Numbered from the stretch's first letter, positions 35,304 to 43,714 are shown. The stretch: 64,000 bases of DNA from Candidatus Collierbacteria bacterium GW2011_GWB1_44_6 (GCA_000998025.1 LCJG01000002.1:1-64000), one strand, 5' to 3'. Notes: generated by a model not told the origin, from the letters alone. Program-made: numbers and translations.

Positions 35304-36026
35304 TTATTTTTTTGCTAAAGCGTATATTCTAGTGGCGAATATGCCTTGAGGAGTTAACCCTTTCATTATCTGGCGGAACATAAATTTGGTCGTTTTATAT
35401 ACTTTGTGAAAGAGGTGCTTGTATATATATAACAACAGAATGTCGATGTCCCAAAACAAGTTTCCTATTTTCAAAATTTCTGATGATTTAAAGTTTGAAA
35501 GTTTTAAGAGTATTTCAATATCGGATGCTTTGTAGTGTCTGTGCCCAAGGAACCAGGCTGGATCGATAAAGTTGAAGGGGTGGCTATTCATGGTGCTCGT
35601 AATCAAGACTCCGCCTTCTTTGAGAAGCTTATTGATATTTTGAAGAACAATCCCTTCAGTCCCGACAGGGACATGTTCGATGACATCAAGAAAAATGGCA
35701 GAATCAAAATACCCGGCGTACTTTTTCATAAATTTGGGATCTGGGTCGGCAAGATTAATTTGGTAAAAATCAAATTTGGGAAATGTTTTTTTGGCTACGT
35801 TCAGGGCATCTTGGTTGAGATCAATCCCGACCATTTTGCATGGGAATTTTCTTCGAGAAACTTCCTTTTCCATGGTGCCGGTCCAGCAACCAGCGTCCAG
35901 TACCTTTTTTCCTTTGAAATATTCTTTATAATAATCTACAACATGTTTGTGTTGGTAGTTGGCCCTAATTTGGGAATCGTTGAGGCTATCAAACTCCATG
36001 GTGCCATTGTATGTAAGTGATCTCAT
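35304..36026 (-). CDS. Class I SAM-dependent methyltransferase
   Basis: 240 aa. Motif I K-V-L-D-A-G-C-W-T-G-T, then F-L-D-V-I-E-H-V-P and G-G-V-L-I-T-S-T-M-N-S-H-P. The N-terminal R-A-N-Y-Q-H-K-H-V-V-D-Y-Y-K-E-Y leads into the Rossmann fold. A consensus TATAAT ends 6 nt before this ATG (36026), which supports the start and suggests a separate leaderless transcript for the genes from here downstream, in addition to read-through from the GT4 gene. Confidence 0.87.
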   Translation of the reverse strand: MRSLTYNGTMEFDSLNDSQIRANYQHKHVVDYYKEYFKGKKVLDAGCWTGTMEKEVSRRKFPCKMVGIDLNQDALNVAKKTFPKFDFYQINLADPDPKFMKKYAGYFDSAIFLDVIEHVPVGTEGIVLQNINKLLKEGGVLITSTMNSHPFNFIDPAWFLGHRHYKASDIEILLKLSNFKSSEILKIGNLFWDIDILLLYIYKHLFHKVYKTTKFMFRQIMKGLTPQGIFATRIYALAKK

Positions 36027-36032
36027 AGAGGA

Positions 36033-36038
36033 ATTATA
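36033..36038 (-). promoter_or_regulatory. -10 box of a leaderless promoter
   Basis: TATAAT on the minus strand, separated by exactly 6 nt from the ATG at 36026. It overlaps the last codons of the upstream GT4 gene. No good -35 match is seen at 16-18 nt. The exact consensus and spacing match the boxes at 18520, 42438 and 58160. Confidence 0.55.
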
Positions 36039-37179
36039 ACCGAGATGCGTAGATTTTTAGGTATTGGTTCGCTGTTTTAAGCGGTGATCTAGATCTGGCC
36101 ATGACATAAACGTTGTCTTCAATTTTCTTTACCAGATGAGGATTGTTGGCTACCAGCTCAAAGGCTTCGTCCCACCTTGAATTATCGGTCAGGATACCCG
36201 TTTTACCATCATCTATGTCCTCAAGATAATGGCCTATTTTGGTCGCTATGATGCACTTGCCGTAGCTATTTGCGTGATATAGCGGTCCACTAGAACCCAT
36301 GGAAAGAACAGCGGGGATGATGACGCAGTAAGCCTTTTCATAGAGACTATCCTGCTCACTCTCTTCAATGAACCCTTTGTAAACTATTTTATCCTGCAGA
36401 CCGGAACTGGATATCATTTTGGTTATTTCCGTCAACGAATCCTCTTGTCCCTTAATGACGCCTCCGGCCAGAATTAATTTGAATTTTGTTTTGGGGTTTT
36501 TGGTGATGTATTTTTTGAATCCGTCCAGGGCGAAGCCAAGCCCCTTCCGCCTAGCCATATAGCCAAAATAGAAAAAATACGGTTCCTTTTTGCCGCTGTT
36601 ATATGGTTTCTCAGGGATGGCTGCCGGAATGACGTTTACCTTTTTCTCATCCACACCGTAGTCTGACGTGATTATTTTTTTGGTTAAATGAGTATGAACA
36701 ACGATAGAGTCTGAAATTAAGGAAATCAGCTTATAGACATAAGAAAAGAATAGCTTCAACATGAACGGCCTGACTATATTAGGATTTTGATTGAAAATTC
36801 GGACAAATTCTGTATCAACCTGTTTTTTATATACCGCCGCGTGAACAGTGACTACGACTTTGAAACCCAGAAGTTTGGTGATAAATAAGAGCAAAGGGAA
36901 AAGGGCTGCTGTAAAAATACCTCCATACATATTAATTTCATGTTGAAAATGAACGAGGTCTGGTTTGTCTGTCTTTAGCTGATTTACAATCTCCGAAATA
37001 AATGCCGGTGACTTTGTCCAGACAGGAATGATCCGACCGTGACCAGTAATCTCAAGGTTCTTTTTGTCTTTGTCCGTATATACCAGCAGCTCAACTTTTT
37101 TTGTTTGGACGAGCCCGCCTGTGATGTACTGAGAGTAATGCCCAGATGGCAACATACCTGTGATGAAGGCAATTTTCAT
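36034..37179 (-). CDS. GT4 family glycosyltransferase
   Basis: 381 aa GT-B fold protein. The N-terminus M-K-I-A-F-I-T-G-M-L-P-S-G-H-Y-S and F-Q-H-E-I-N-M-Y-G-G belong to the acceptor domain. F-G-Y-M-A-R-R-K-G-L-G and V-Y-K-G-F-I mark the donor domain. The E-x7-E region is less standard (V-L-S-M-G-S-S-G-P-L-Y-H-A-N-S-Y-G), so this is a more divergent GT4 branch in which one or both acidic residues are replaced. The donor is unknown. Confidence 0.85.
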   Translation of the reverse strand: MKIAFITGMLPSGHYSQYITGGLVQTKKVELLVYTDKDKKNLEITGHGRIIPVWTKSPAFISEIVNQLKTDKPDLVHFQHEINMYGGIFTAALFPLLLFITKLLGFKVVVTVHAAVYKKQVDTEFVRIFNQNPNIVRPFMLKLFFSYVYKLISLISDSIVVHTHLTKKIITSDYGVDEKKVNVIPAAIPEKPYNSGKKEPYFFYFGYMARRKGLGFALDGFKKYITKNPKTKFKLILAGGVIKGQEDSLTEITKMISSSGLQDKIVYKGFIEESEQDSLYEKAYCVIIPAVLSMGSSGPLYHANSYGKCIIATKIGHYLEDIDDGKTGILTDNSRWDEAFELVANNPHLVKKIEDNVYVMARSRSPLKTANQYLKIYASRL

Positions 37180-37187
37180 ATCTATAA

Positions 37188-38435
37188 TTAAACCACTTCT
37201 ATCTTTGGGAGGGGAAATACCAAGTGCCCACCAGAATCCAGGTAAGCTTGTTCCTTACCTATTATATTGTCCTTAAAGTGCCAAGGTAACACCAGAAGAT
37301 AGTCGGGCTTTAAGGCTTTAATTTCAGTTTCTGATTTAATCTCGATATCGGTTCCAGGAGCAAACCTTCCATATTTATACTCATTGACCTCAGCGATTGC
37401 CGGTAGATCTTTTTTGTCTAACCCAGCAAACTGAAGAATTACGTTTCCTTTTGTTGAGGCTCCATATCCATATATCGTTTTACCCTGTTGATGAACCTTC
37501 TTAATAAAATTAACAAGACCTTCTCTATGTTCGAAAATAGCTTTGTTGAAGTCTTCGTACGTTTGAGGGTCTTGAAGATCTCTAGCTTCTTCTGCTTCGA
37601 TTATTGCTCTAACCATTTTTTCGTTACCCAGCATCCGAGAATTTTTCTTCGCCAAAAAGACTTTGAAACTTGCTCCATTTGTTTCGTTTAGTTCGATGTC
37701 AACAATTTTCATACCGATTCTGGAAACCATCCAGCTTATTTGTCTTATGGCGTAGTATTCCAGGTGCTCATGGCAGATGGTATCGTAGGAAACATTGTCT
37801 ATCATTCTTGGCATATAACTTTGCTCTAGTACCCAAACGCCTTCATCATCTAAGATCTCATAGACTTGTGCCATAAAGTCTATCGGGTGCTCTAAATCAT
37901 AAAACATAGCCACTGATGTAACTACTTTAGCTTTCCTCTCACCGAATTCTTTCTTAAACACCTCAGATGAGAAGAAGTCGGGAATTTTTGTAATTCCACG
38001 CTGGTAATACATTCCAAATTTCTTAATTGTGGGATCAATACCAACTAAGTCGACACCGTCTACTCCGTACTGTGATAATAGTGTTCCGTCGTTGCTGCCG
38101 ATGTCCAGGATAAGATCTCCTTTTTTTAGTTCGATTTTATTTTTTATTTGATTGGCTAATTCTTGAAGGTGAGCCACCATTGACCGATTGAGACCGGAGC
38201 GATAGCCGTAATTGTCACCATAAAGTTTTTCTGGTAAGTAATTGTGAGCTAATTGAAGTAGACCACAACTAATTCCGTCACGGTCATCACATTTAACGAC
38301 AGTTAGAGGACCTTTTTCTACTTCCTCGTCCGCCTTAGGGAATACTCCACTTAGTGCAGTCTCACCAAGTTCAACAACTTTATAAATGTTTTTGTTTCCG
38401 CAAATCCGACATTCAGTAATTTCTCGGTAAAGCAT
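37188..38435 (-). CDS. Sugar C-methyltransferase (NovU/TylCIII/TcaB9-like)
   Basis: 415 aa, three parts. An N-terminal zinc-binding domain has C9-x2-C12 and C49/C57. A central SAM domain has I-L-D111-I-G-S-N-D-G. The C-terminal domain includes Y-G-Y-G-A-S-T-K-G-N. The conserved Y-D-T-I-C-H222-E-H-L-E-Y-Y carries the catalytic His/Glu of the C-methyltransferase family, which methylates C3 or a nearby carbon of NDP-4-keto-6-deoxysugars. With gmd in the window, a branched-chain deoxyhexose is possible (inference). A 100-nt gap with an inverted repeat lies upstream. Confidence 0.9.
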   Translation of the reverse strand: MLYREITECRICGNKNIYKVVELGETALSGVFPKADEEVEKGPLTVVKCDDRDGISCGLLQLAHNYLPEKLYGDNYGYRSGLNRSMVAHLQELANQIKNKIELKKGDLILDIGSNDGTLLSQYGVDGVDLVGIDPTIKKFGMYYQRGITKIPDFFSSEVFKKEFGERKAKVVTSVAMFYDLEHPIDFMAQVYEILDDEGVWVLEQSYMPRMIDNVSYDTICHEHLEYYAIRQISWMVSRIGMKIVDIELNETNGASFKVFLAKKNSRMLGNEKMVRAIIEAEEARDLQDPQTYEDFNKAIFEHREGLVNFIKKVHQQGKTIYGYGASTKGNVILQFAGLDKKDLPAIAEVNEYKYGRFAPGTDIEIKSETEIKALKPDYLLVLPWHFKDNIIGKEQAYLDSGGHLVFPLPKIEVV

Positions 38436-38445
38436 TTTTGTACAA

Positions 38446-38519
38446 TAAAATAATTATTATGTCTATAAAAAGACTACCTGTACTTTACATCAACAATTAA
38501 TACAAGTCTATAATTATTT
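38446..38519. repeat. Inverted repeat in the upstream region of the C-methyltransferase gene
   Basis: AAAATAATTAT (38446-38456) and its perfect complement ATAATTATTTT (38509-38519) flank about 52 nt. GTCTATA also occurs twice as a direct repeat. The 100-nt region is strongly A/T-rich. On the minus strand TATTGT lies 6 nt before the ATG at 38435, a weak -10 match. The region could be a promoter with operator sites or simply low-complexity A/T sequence. Confidence 0.4.
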
Positions 38520-38535
38520 TGAAAACTTCTTTCTA

Positions 38536-40128
38536 TCAGCAGGCCTTTGCCTCGTCGACATTGAGCTGTTTGGGAGAAAAGTTTGCCAGAAAGCCAAAGA
38601 ACTTCCAGGCAGAAAAGAACAAGAACTTGATGTCATTAAAATTCCTAATTTCGATGATTTTCCTATATATAAACTGCGGTGATAAGGCTGCTTTGTAAAG
38701 ATCTTGAGTGAGTTCCAGAACTTGGGTTTCTGTTAATGATGATTTCATGACAGGTTTCCTCATATCGTAGTCCTCATAGTCCTCGGATAAGAGCCAACCT
38801 TCCTTTTTACACTCTTTCCATAGCGGTGTGCCCGGATAAGGAATCACGACCGTCGCTTGAAGGGTATCCACATAACCCTTTTTGAAACATTTTTTTGCCA
38901 ATTCCACAGTGTTCTTGGCATCTTGATAGGACTCCCAGGGGTAGCCCATCATGATGGTGAGGTGTGGGTCTAGACCGCCCTTCTTGGCCATACGAACGCC
39001 TTCTTCAATTTGCTCTACTTTAAGTCCTTTATCAAGATGATCAAGAGTGTATTGATTGGCCGATTCCATACCATAGAGAATAAAGCGGAAGTTGGCTTTG
39101 CCCATAAGATCGTAGTGTTCCTGCTTGAGGGCGTTGAGACGCATATTGCAGCCAAAGACAACTTTTTTGGCGTATCCCGACTCGATCATCATATTACAAA
39201 AATCCATGAGAGGCTTGCCGATCATAAAGGTACCGGCATCGTCGAAGATTTCTTTGACATGATATTTGTCTACCACATGTCTGACCTCGTCAAAAAGTCT
39301 TTGAGCAGTAAACCTTCGATATGACCCAATTGGGTTGATGGTATGGTCCCAAACACAGAAAGTACACCGGTTCCACCAACAGTCACGACCTGAGTACATA
39401 TAGGTGGCCGGAGTGTATTTGTAGTTCCCGTTATAGACGGAATATAGTTCCCATTTAGTCAGGTCACGGTCTACAAAAGGCAACTCGTTCAGGTCGTGAG
39501 CAATACTGGGTTTGCCGCTATTAGCATAAACAACTTTTCCTTTTCTTTTGATTGTTTCCGCTGGTTTTTGTTTGATTCTCTTGTCGTCTGTTCTCCACCA
39601 AACCCCGCCCTCTAATGGTGTGAGATCCCTCGACTGCGCTCGGGATGACGAGGAGAGATGGTCTAGTAAGTTGACGATGACAAAGTCATAATCTCCTCCG
39701 GTGATAAGATAGTCTACTTTGCTGTTGTCCATCATTTCTTCAGGAGCAAAAGTGACGTGGTCCCCTACCCAAACCAGAAGTAATTTTGGGAGTTCTTTTT
39801 TGAGATCTTTGATTATTTGCCAGTGTTTTTTAACAATTGGGGATTTGGTCTCCACCATCAGGACGTCTGGTTTGAATTTTTTTAACTCGCGGACCCACTC
39901 TTTGTAGGTTTGCTCCTCCGCAATACCATCCATCCATTTCACCTTATATCCATGCTTCTGAGCATTTGAGGCCGCATAGGCAGGCACCATAGGATAGATG
40001 TATGTCTTGGCGTTGAAGTACTGGAACTGGCGGTTTTGAGAAAGTAGCATGACGCCCTTGTCGGAAGGTATGGGGGGGTAGCCAATGACTAAACGGAGAG
40101 ATTTTTTTAATTTTGATTTTTTTAACAT
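38536..40128 (-). CDS. B12-binding-like radical SAM protein with C-x4-C-x2-C cluster motif
   Basis: 530 aa. Residues about 40-155 resemble the Rossmann-like cobalamin-binding domain of B12 radical SAM proteins, although no D-x-H-x-x-G signature is seen. The radical SAM cluster site reads C250-W-W-N-R-C255-T-F-C258, a C-x4-C-x2-C spacing rather than C-x3-C-x2-C, inside an otherwise standard region (Y-M-Y-S-G-R-D before, V-W-D-H after). Residues about 158-171 (S-S-S-R-A-Q-S-R-D-L-T-P) come from an inserted palindromic repeat. A small ferredoxin gene directly upstream may supply electrons. Substrate unknown; related proteins methylate or rearrange lipids and peptides. Confidence 0.87.
   Translation of the reverse strand: MLKKSKLKKSLRLVIGYPPIPSDKGVMLLSQNRQFQYFNAKTYIYPMVPAYAASNAQKHGYKVKWMDGIAEEQTYKEWVRELKKFKPDVLMVETKSPIVKKHWQIIKDLKKELPKLLLVWVGDHVTFAPEEMMDNSKVDYLITGGDYDFVIVNLLDHLSSSSRAQSRDLTPLEGGVWWRTDDKRIKQKPAETIKRKGKVVYANSGKPSIAHDLNELPFVDRDLTKWELYSVYNGNYKYTPATYMYSGRDCWWNRCTFCVWDHTINPIGSYRRFTAQRLFDEVRHVVDKYHVKEIFDDAGTFMIGKPLMDFCNMMIESGYAKKVVFGCNMRLNALKQEHYDLMGKANFRFILYGMESANQYTLDHLDKGLKVEQIEEGVRMAKKGGLDPHLTIMMGYPWESYQDAKNTVELAKKCFKKGYVDTLQATVVIPYPGTPLWKECKKEGWLLSEDYEDYDMRKPVMKSSLTETQVLELTQDLYKAALSPQFIYRKIIEIRNFNDIKFLFFSAWKFFGFLANFSPKQLNVDEAKAC
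39622..39655. repeat. Palindromic mini-repeat inserted in frame in the radical SAM gene
   Basis: The plus strand reads GAGATCCCTCGA, then CTGCG, then CTCGGGATGAC, with ATCCC/GGGAT as the base of an imperfect hairpin. It shares TGAGATCCCTC at the left and CGGGATGACGA at the right with the element at 52387-52415. Translated on the minus strand it gives S-S-R-A-Q-S-R-D-L. It lies between the cobalamin-like domain and the radical SAM domain. Confidence 0.68.
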
Positions 40129-40140
40129 GTGTTTTTGTTA

Positions 40141-40185
40141 TTGATGGTTGAGATTGCTTCTCCACCAGAGGCGGATCGCAATGAC
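40141..40185. repeat. Palindromic mini-repeat between radical SAM and ferredoxin genes
   Basis: The left end, TTGATGGTTGAGATTGCTTC (40141-40160), is identical to 51318-51337. ATTGC (40153-40157) pairs with GCAAT (40178-40182), and an imperfect stem continues inward. It is an intergenic member of the family that forms the 3' end of the GT39-like gene at 51311. Both copies lie just upstream of a minus-strand ATG. Confidence 0.65.
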
Positions 40186-40191
40186 GGCGCA

Positions 40192-40458
40192 CTAGGGAAA
40201 TATTTGCTTACCGTTTTTATCTTTAATAATAATAGCAAGGATTGGGCAACACCGGGCAGCTTCAAGTACTTTTTCAAAAGTATCGCCGTCGGGATCGGCA
40301 ATAACAGCCTTGCCGTCTGAATCTCTTAGCAAGAAGGTAAGGGGGGCGGCGATCGAACAAGGACCGGCAGCAATGCATTTGTCGAGATCAACGGTAATCT
40401 TATACCCGTCGGTGCGAGTGGCTTCGCTGATTGATTCGGTAGTGTTAACTTGGACCAT
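40192..40458 (-). CDS. Small ferredoxin, probably [3Fe-4S]
   Basis: 88 aa. The cluster site is C28-I-A-A31-G-P-C34 with C71-P72 near the end. Compared with the C-x2-C-x2-C of single-[4Fe-4S] ferredoxins, the second Cys is Ala31, as in P450-partner [3Fe-4S] ferredoxins where it is often His or Ala. It would pass single electrons. Its position directly upstream of a radical SAM gene suggests that protein as partner (inference). TGTTAAACT, an extended -10-like box, lies 9 nt before the ATG. Confidence 0.88.
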   Translation of the reverse strand: MVQVNTTESISEATRTDGYKITVDLDKCIAAGPCSIAAPLTFLLRDSDGKAVIADPDGDTFEKVLEAARCCPILAIIIKDKNGKQIFP

Positions 40459-40485
40459 TATTGTATCAGTTTAACATTTATATAG

Positions 40486-40525
40486 ATCCCCGATCAGGTC
40501 GGGGATGACAAGAACTATCTTGTCA
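40486..40525. repeat. Two adjacent perfect hairpins
   Basis: Hairpin 1: ATCCCCGA (40486-40493), loop TCAGG, TCGGGGAT (40499-40506), a member of the mini-repeat family also seen at 57767. Hairpin 2 starts on its last base: TGACAAGA (40506-40513), loop ACTA, TCTTGTCA (40518-40525). The pair covers the stop codon of the downstream GT2 gene and fills the space before the ferredoxin. It could weaken transcription between the two genes, but no T-run follows on the minus strand. Confidence 0.6.
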
Positions 40526-41606
40526 GTTTACCAGTAAACAAAAATCCTTGTATAAATCTGAGTCCGTACCAGAGATGGGTAATGAAGATAATGAGGATGG
40601 ACAAAAGGGCATGAAGTGGTTTTTTTGATTTTTTTAGTACCCAGAGGGCGTTTAAAGATAGAGTTAGGAAATACAGGATAAAACAGTATATTCCGAGATT
40701 ACGGATGACCAAGAGGGCATTAATAACGGGTTTTGCGATGATTATCGGTTGGTAAATTGTAAACGGCTCGGTTACATTGATGGTCTCTACACTAGTTGAG
40801 GCGTATAGAGGCAGGGGTGACGTTATGATCATGTAGATAAACCCCAGGAAGATTAAAGAAGGCAGGAAATAAACAAGTTTGAGTGATGTTTTGGGTAGAA
40901 TACGGGCAAAAAATCCCCGGTGAAGGCCGAAGTTGCCATTTTGTCTCAGGTGAGCGAACAGGATGGGACGGCGGTGGTGGTAGACGATCGCTTTTGGTTC
41001 GTAAATAATCCTTTTACCCAAGTAATGGGTGAGATCTAGGCAGAGTTTGGTATCTTCCCCCGGCCAGTAATTGGAGTCATAACCGCTAACTTTTTTGAAG
41101 TCGGTCTTCCTAACTGCCAAATTCATAGAAGGATAATCGTCAACAAATTGTCTTTTGCCAGGAAGGAAGCGGTAGGTATACGGACCGGCACCTGCAGGAG
41201 AGGCCGAAGCCCAACCGGAAGCCTCTTCCTCCCAGGAAATGTAAGGGGGTGTAACCCCAGGTCCGCCGACCCCGGCAATGCTTTCATTTTTGAAATGTGG
41301 AACTAAGTGTTCAAGCCAGGCACCTGAAGGATAAGCATCGTCGTCTAAAAAAGCTAGAATATCACCTTTGGCTAACCTGCCCCCTTCGTCCCTCTTTTCG
41401 GCTGGGCCCACATAGCTACCATAGTACTTTTGCCTTAACTTGGGGTACTTGAGATTTTCAACTTTGTAATCGCAGATGAGTAAGATCTCGTAATTCTTGT
41501 ATGTCTGCTTCTGAATAGCGTTTAAACATTCAATTAGATATGGATTTTTTCTTTTGTAGTCGACAACTATGATTGAAACTAGTGGAGAATATTTATCGGA
41601 TTTCAC
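40515..41606 (-). CDS. GT2 family glycosyltransferase with C-terminal membrane segments
   Basis: 363 aa. The catalytic domain has V-S-I-I-V-V-D-Y-K-R, D88-D-D90-A-Y-P and P-G-E-D-T-K-L-C-L-D-L. Two or three hydrophobic segments follow (about 245-265, 280-310, 335-355), so it is membrane-bound with its active site in the cytoplasm. The start codon is GTG (41604-41606). This layout is seen in transferases that extend a lipid-linked glycan. A double hairpin overlaps its stop codon. Confidence 0.88.
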   Translation of the reverse strand: MKSDKYSPLVSIIVVDYKRKNPYLIECLNAIQKQTYKNYEILLICDYKVENLKYPKLRQKYYGSYVGPAEKRDEGGRLAKGDILAFLDDDAYPSGAWLEHLVPHFKNESIAGVGGPGVTPPYISWEEEASGWASASPAGAGPYTYRFLPGKRQFVDDYPSMNLAVRKTDFKKVSGYDSNYWPGEDTKLCLDLTHYLGKRIIYEPKAIVYHHRRPILFAHLRQNGNFGLHRGFFARILPKTSLKLVYFLPSLIFLGFIYMIITSPLPLYASTSVETINVTEPFTIYQPIIIAKPVINALLVIRNLGIYCFILYFLTLSLNALWVLKKSKKPLHALLSILIIFITHLWYGLRFIQGFLFTGKLTR

Positions 41607-41615
41607 AAGTTGTTA

Positions 41616-42431
41616 TTATTTGTATTTTAACTTGAGTTTTGGATCGTCCTGCCACAGGTCGGAGCCTCCATCATCGTAATACCGGAGAATGTATGTTCTA
41701 TAAAGGATAGCTAAATAGTCAATGGCAAAATTCTGGACTGATGACATGTCGACATTGCTTGAAAAATTGTGGGTAATTTCCACCGGAGATTCAAATATTC
41801 TCTTAAAACCCAAGTGGTTGGCCACTGTCAGTATTTCCAGATCAAAAGCCCAACGTTTCACAATAAGCCGCGGCAAGACTTTAACGAGAACTTCTCTCTT
41901 AAAGACCTTTAACCCAGTCTGAGTATCCGAAACATTTAAACCAAAGAAAAACCTGGTAGCTCTCTGAACAAAAAAAGAGAGAATTTTTCTCTGCCAAGGA
42001 TACTCTACTTTACTTGCGTGATGGCGTTTACTTCCGATGATTACGTCTGCGTCGTACCATTTCATATGTTCCAAAGCCAACCCAAGCCCTTTGGCGTGGA
42101 GATCTGAACCGGCATCAATAAAGGCGATAACTCCTCCCCTTGCCCTAGCCATACCAAAACGGATAGCGTAACCCTTACCCCGGTTATCCGGATAAAAATA
42201 TATTTTTATGTCTGCAGACTTTGCTTTGATGGCTTTTTCGCGGGTGTGGTCTTTTGATGTTTTTCTACCATCTACAATGCAAATGATTTCGTATGGGCGG
42301 TTTAAGAGATCAAGATATAGTTTTATAGTAAAAAGATCTTTGTCGATAGTTTTACAGTTATACGCAGGAACGATTACAGAGAGAAGAGATGGGTCGGCTT
42401 TTAGGATTTTATTTTTGGCCACTTTGGGCAT
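41616..42431 (-). CDS. GT2, dolichyl-phosphate glucosyl/mannosyltransferase-like (ALG5 type)
   Basis: 271 aa. L-L-S-V-I-V-P-A-Y-N, I-V-D-G-R-K-T-S-K-D-H-T, N-R-G-K-G-Y-A-I-R-F-G-M, a metal site at D106-A-G-S-D110, S-K-R-H, and D-T-Q-T-G-L-K-V-F-K follow the order of ALG5/DPM1-like enzymes. It would make a polyprenyl-phosphate hexose for GT-C enzymes. No membrane anchor is present. A consensus TATAAT (42438-42443) ends exactly 6 nt before the ATG, so it probably starts its own leaderless transcript. Confidence 0.9.
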   Translation of the reverse strand: MPKVAKNKILKADPSLLSVIVPAYNCKTIDKDLFTIKLYLDLLNRPYEIICIVDGRKTSKDHTREKAIKAKSADIKIYFYPDNRGKGYAIRFGMARARGGVIAFIDAGSDLHAKGLGLALEHMKWYDADVIIGSKRHHASKVEYPWQRKILSFFVQRATRFFFGLNVSDTQTGLKVFKREVLVKVLPRLIVKRWAFDLEILTVANHLGFKRIFESPVEITHNFSSNVDMSSVQNFAIDYLAILYRTYILRYYDDGGSDLWQDDPKLKLKYK

Positions 42432-42437
42432 GAGTGA

Positions 42438-42443
42438 ATTATA
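42438..42443 (-). promoter_or_regulatory. -10 box of a leaderless promoter
   Basis: TATAAT on the minus strand in the 32-nt gap behind the flippase gene, 6 nt from the ATG at 42431. No extended TG and no recognisable -35 at 16-18 nt. The consensus hexamer and fixed spacing recur at 18520, 36033 and 58160. Confidence 0.55.
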
Positions 42444-42463
42444 TGACGGGGTGATTGCAGATA

Positions 42464-43714
42464 CTAGTTTTTATTTCTGAAGTAGAAGAGATAGAAGATT
42501 AGAGAACTGGACAAGAGTACTTGGATGCTGAAGTTAGACCAGATGATACCGGAAAATGAGTGCCTGAAAAGAATAATTAGTACTGGCTGTAGTACCGTAG
42601 CAGCCAACAGAAGGAGGGTGGCTTTGGGCCTTCCTGTCGCCATAAGAAAAGAGAGAATAAACTGGCTAAGAGCAAAGAATACCATGGAGAAGGCGAATAG
42701 ACCAAGATATGGTGTTACAGCCAGATACTGAGTCCCCGACAGAATCCGGATGACGAAGGAAGGAAATAGACCAAAAATACATGCCCCGATAAGACCGATG
42801 GTTGAGATTAAGGATCCAAGCTTGAGAAGAATAGATTTGGCAGATCCGTGGGCAGCGTACCTGTGGGACGCAATAGGAAGAGTTAGGCCAATTAGTGGAG
42901 TGAGCCCAAAGAGAATCATTCTACCCAAAATTGACAAGGCGGAGTAGAGACCGGAAAAGTAGGAATCAGAGAATGCCCTAATAACTAAGATATCGGTAGA
43001 AATTAGTGATAGGGTACCAAGAGAAAAAAGAAAACTGTAAACCGTGAAACCGCCAAGTGAGAAGTGCGGAGTTTTTTTAACTTTTATTCGTGGATATATT
43101 GATGGTTTTATATCCCAGTAAATCATTAGAGTAGTAATGATGCCTGCCACAAGCTGGCCAAGAACAGCGCCGGTAGCACCCATACCGAGTTTAATAAAGG
43201 CGATGGACAAAGCAATCGTTAGAATAATATTAATGAAACCGATTAGAGAAATAAAAATAAATTTCTGAAAAGCGGTGTTGTAAGAGTTGGCGACGACTTG
43301 AAATAGAGAAACAAACATACTTATCCCGAGGATTATGAAAGCAACAGAGTTTGCTTTGAATAATTCTGAAAGTGGATTGGCAAATAGAATAAGCAACAAT
43401 CCTAGGGTAATGGTGACTGGACTAAGAGTCTTTAGTAGGTAGTAAAAAAAGAGATTGGTTGAGGTGCTATCGCCTTTTCCGGTATATGCTGAAACATATT
43501 TGGTAACAACTGTGGCGACTGTGCCCATAGGGATACTAAGCAGGTAGGTGAGCGATAGATAAGACAGGAATTCACCATATTCAGCTGGAACAAGAAATCT
43601 GAGCAGAAGGAGGTGAAAAAAATATCGAAAAATATTCTGAGCAAAGCTGGCAATATAAAAAATAATAGTGCTTTTTGCAGTTGGAGTGGTAATGGCTTTT
43701 AGAAGACGGTGCAT
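42464..43714 (-). CDS. Wzx-like polysaccharide/lipid-linked oligosaccharide flippase
   Basis: 416 aa with 12 or so membrane helices and the opening S-F-A-Q-N-I-F-R-Y-F-F-H-L-L-L-L-R-F-L, then P-A-E-Y-G-E-F-L, typical of the Wzx/MOP exporter branch. It is distinct in sequence from the first flippase at 10615, which suggests two separately exported oligosaccharides. The 55-nt gap upstream holds a possible degraded mini-repeat (ATTGCTTCG at 43729 and CGACGAAG at 43747) but no clear promoter. Confidence 0.89.
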   Translation of the reverse strand: MHRLLKAITTPTAKSTIIFYIASFAQNIFRYFFHLLLLRFLVPAEYGEFLSYLSLTYLLSIPMGTVATVVTKYVSAYTGKGDSTSTNLFFYYLLKTLSPVTITLGLLLILFANPLSELFKANSVAFIILGISMFVSLFQVVANSYNTAFQKFIFISLIGFINIILTIALSIAFIKLGMGATGAVLGQLVAGIITTLMIYWDIKPSIYPRIKVKKTPHFSLGGFTVYSFLFSLGTLSLISTDILVIRAFSDSYFSGLYSALSILGRMILFGLTPLIGLTLPIASHRYAAHGSAKSILLKLGSLISTIGLIGACIFGLFPSFVIRILSGTQYLAVTPYLGLFAFSMVFFALSQFILSFLMATGRPKATLLLLAATVLQPVLIILFRHSFSGIIWSNFSIQVLLSSSLIFYLFYFRNKN

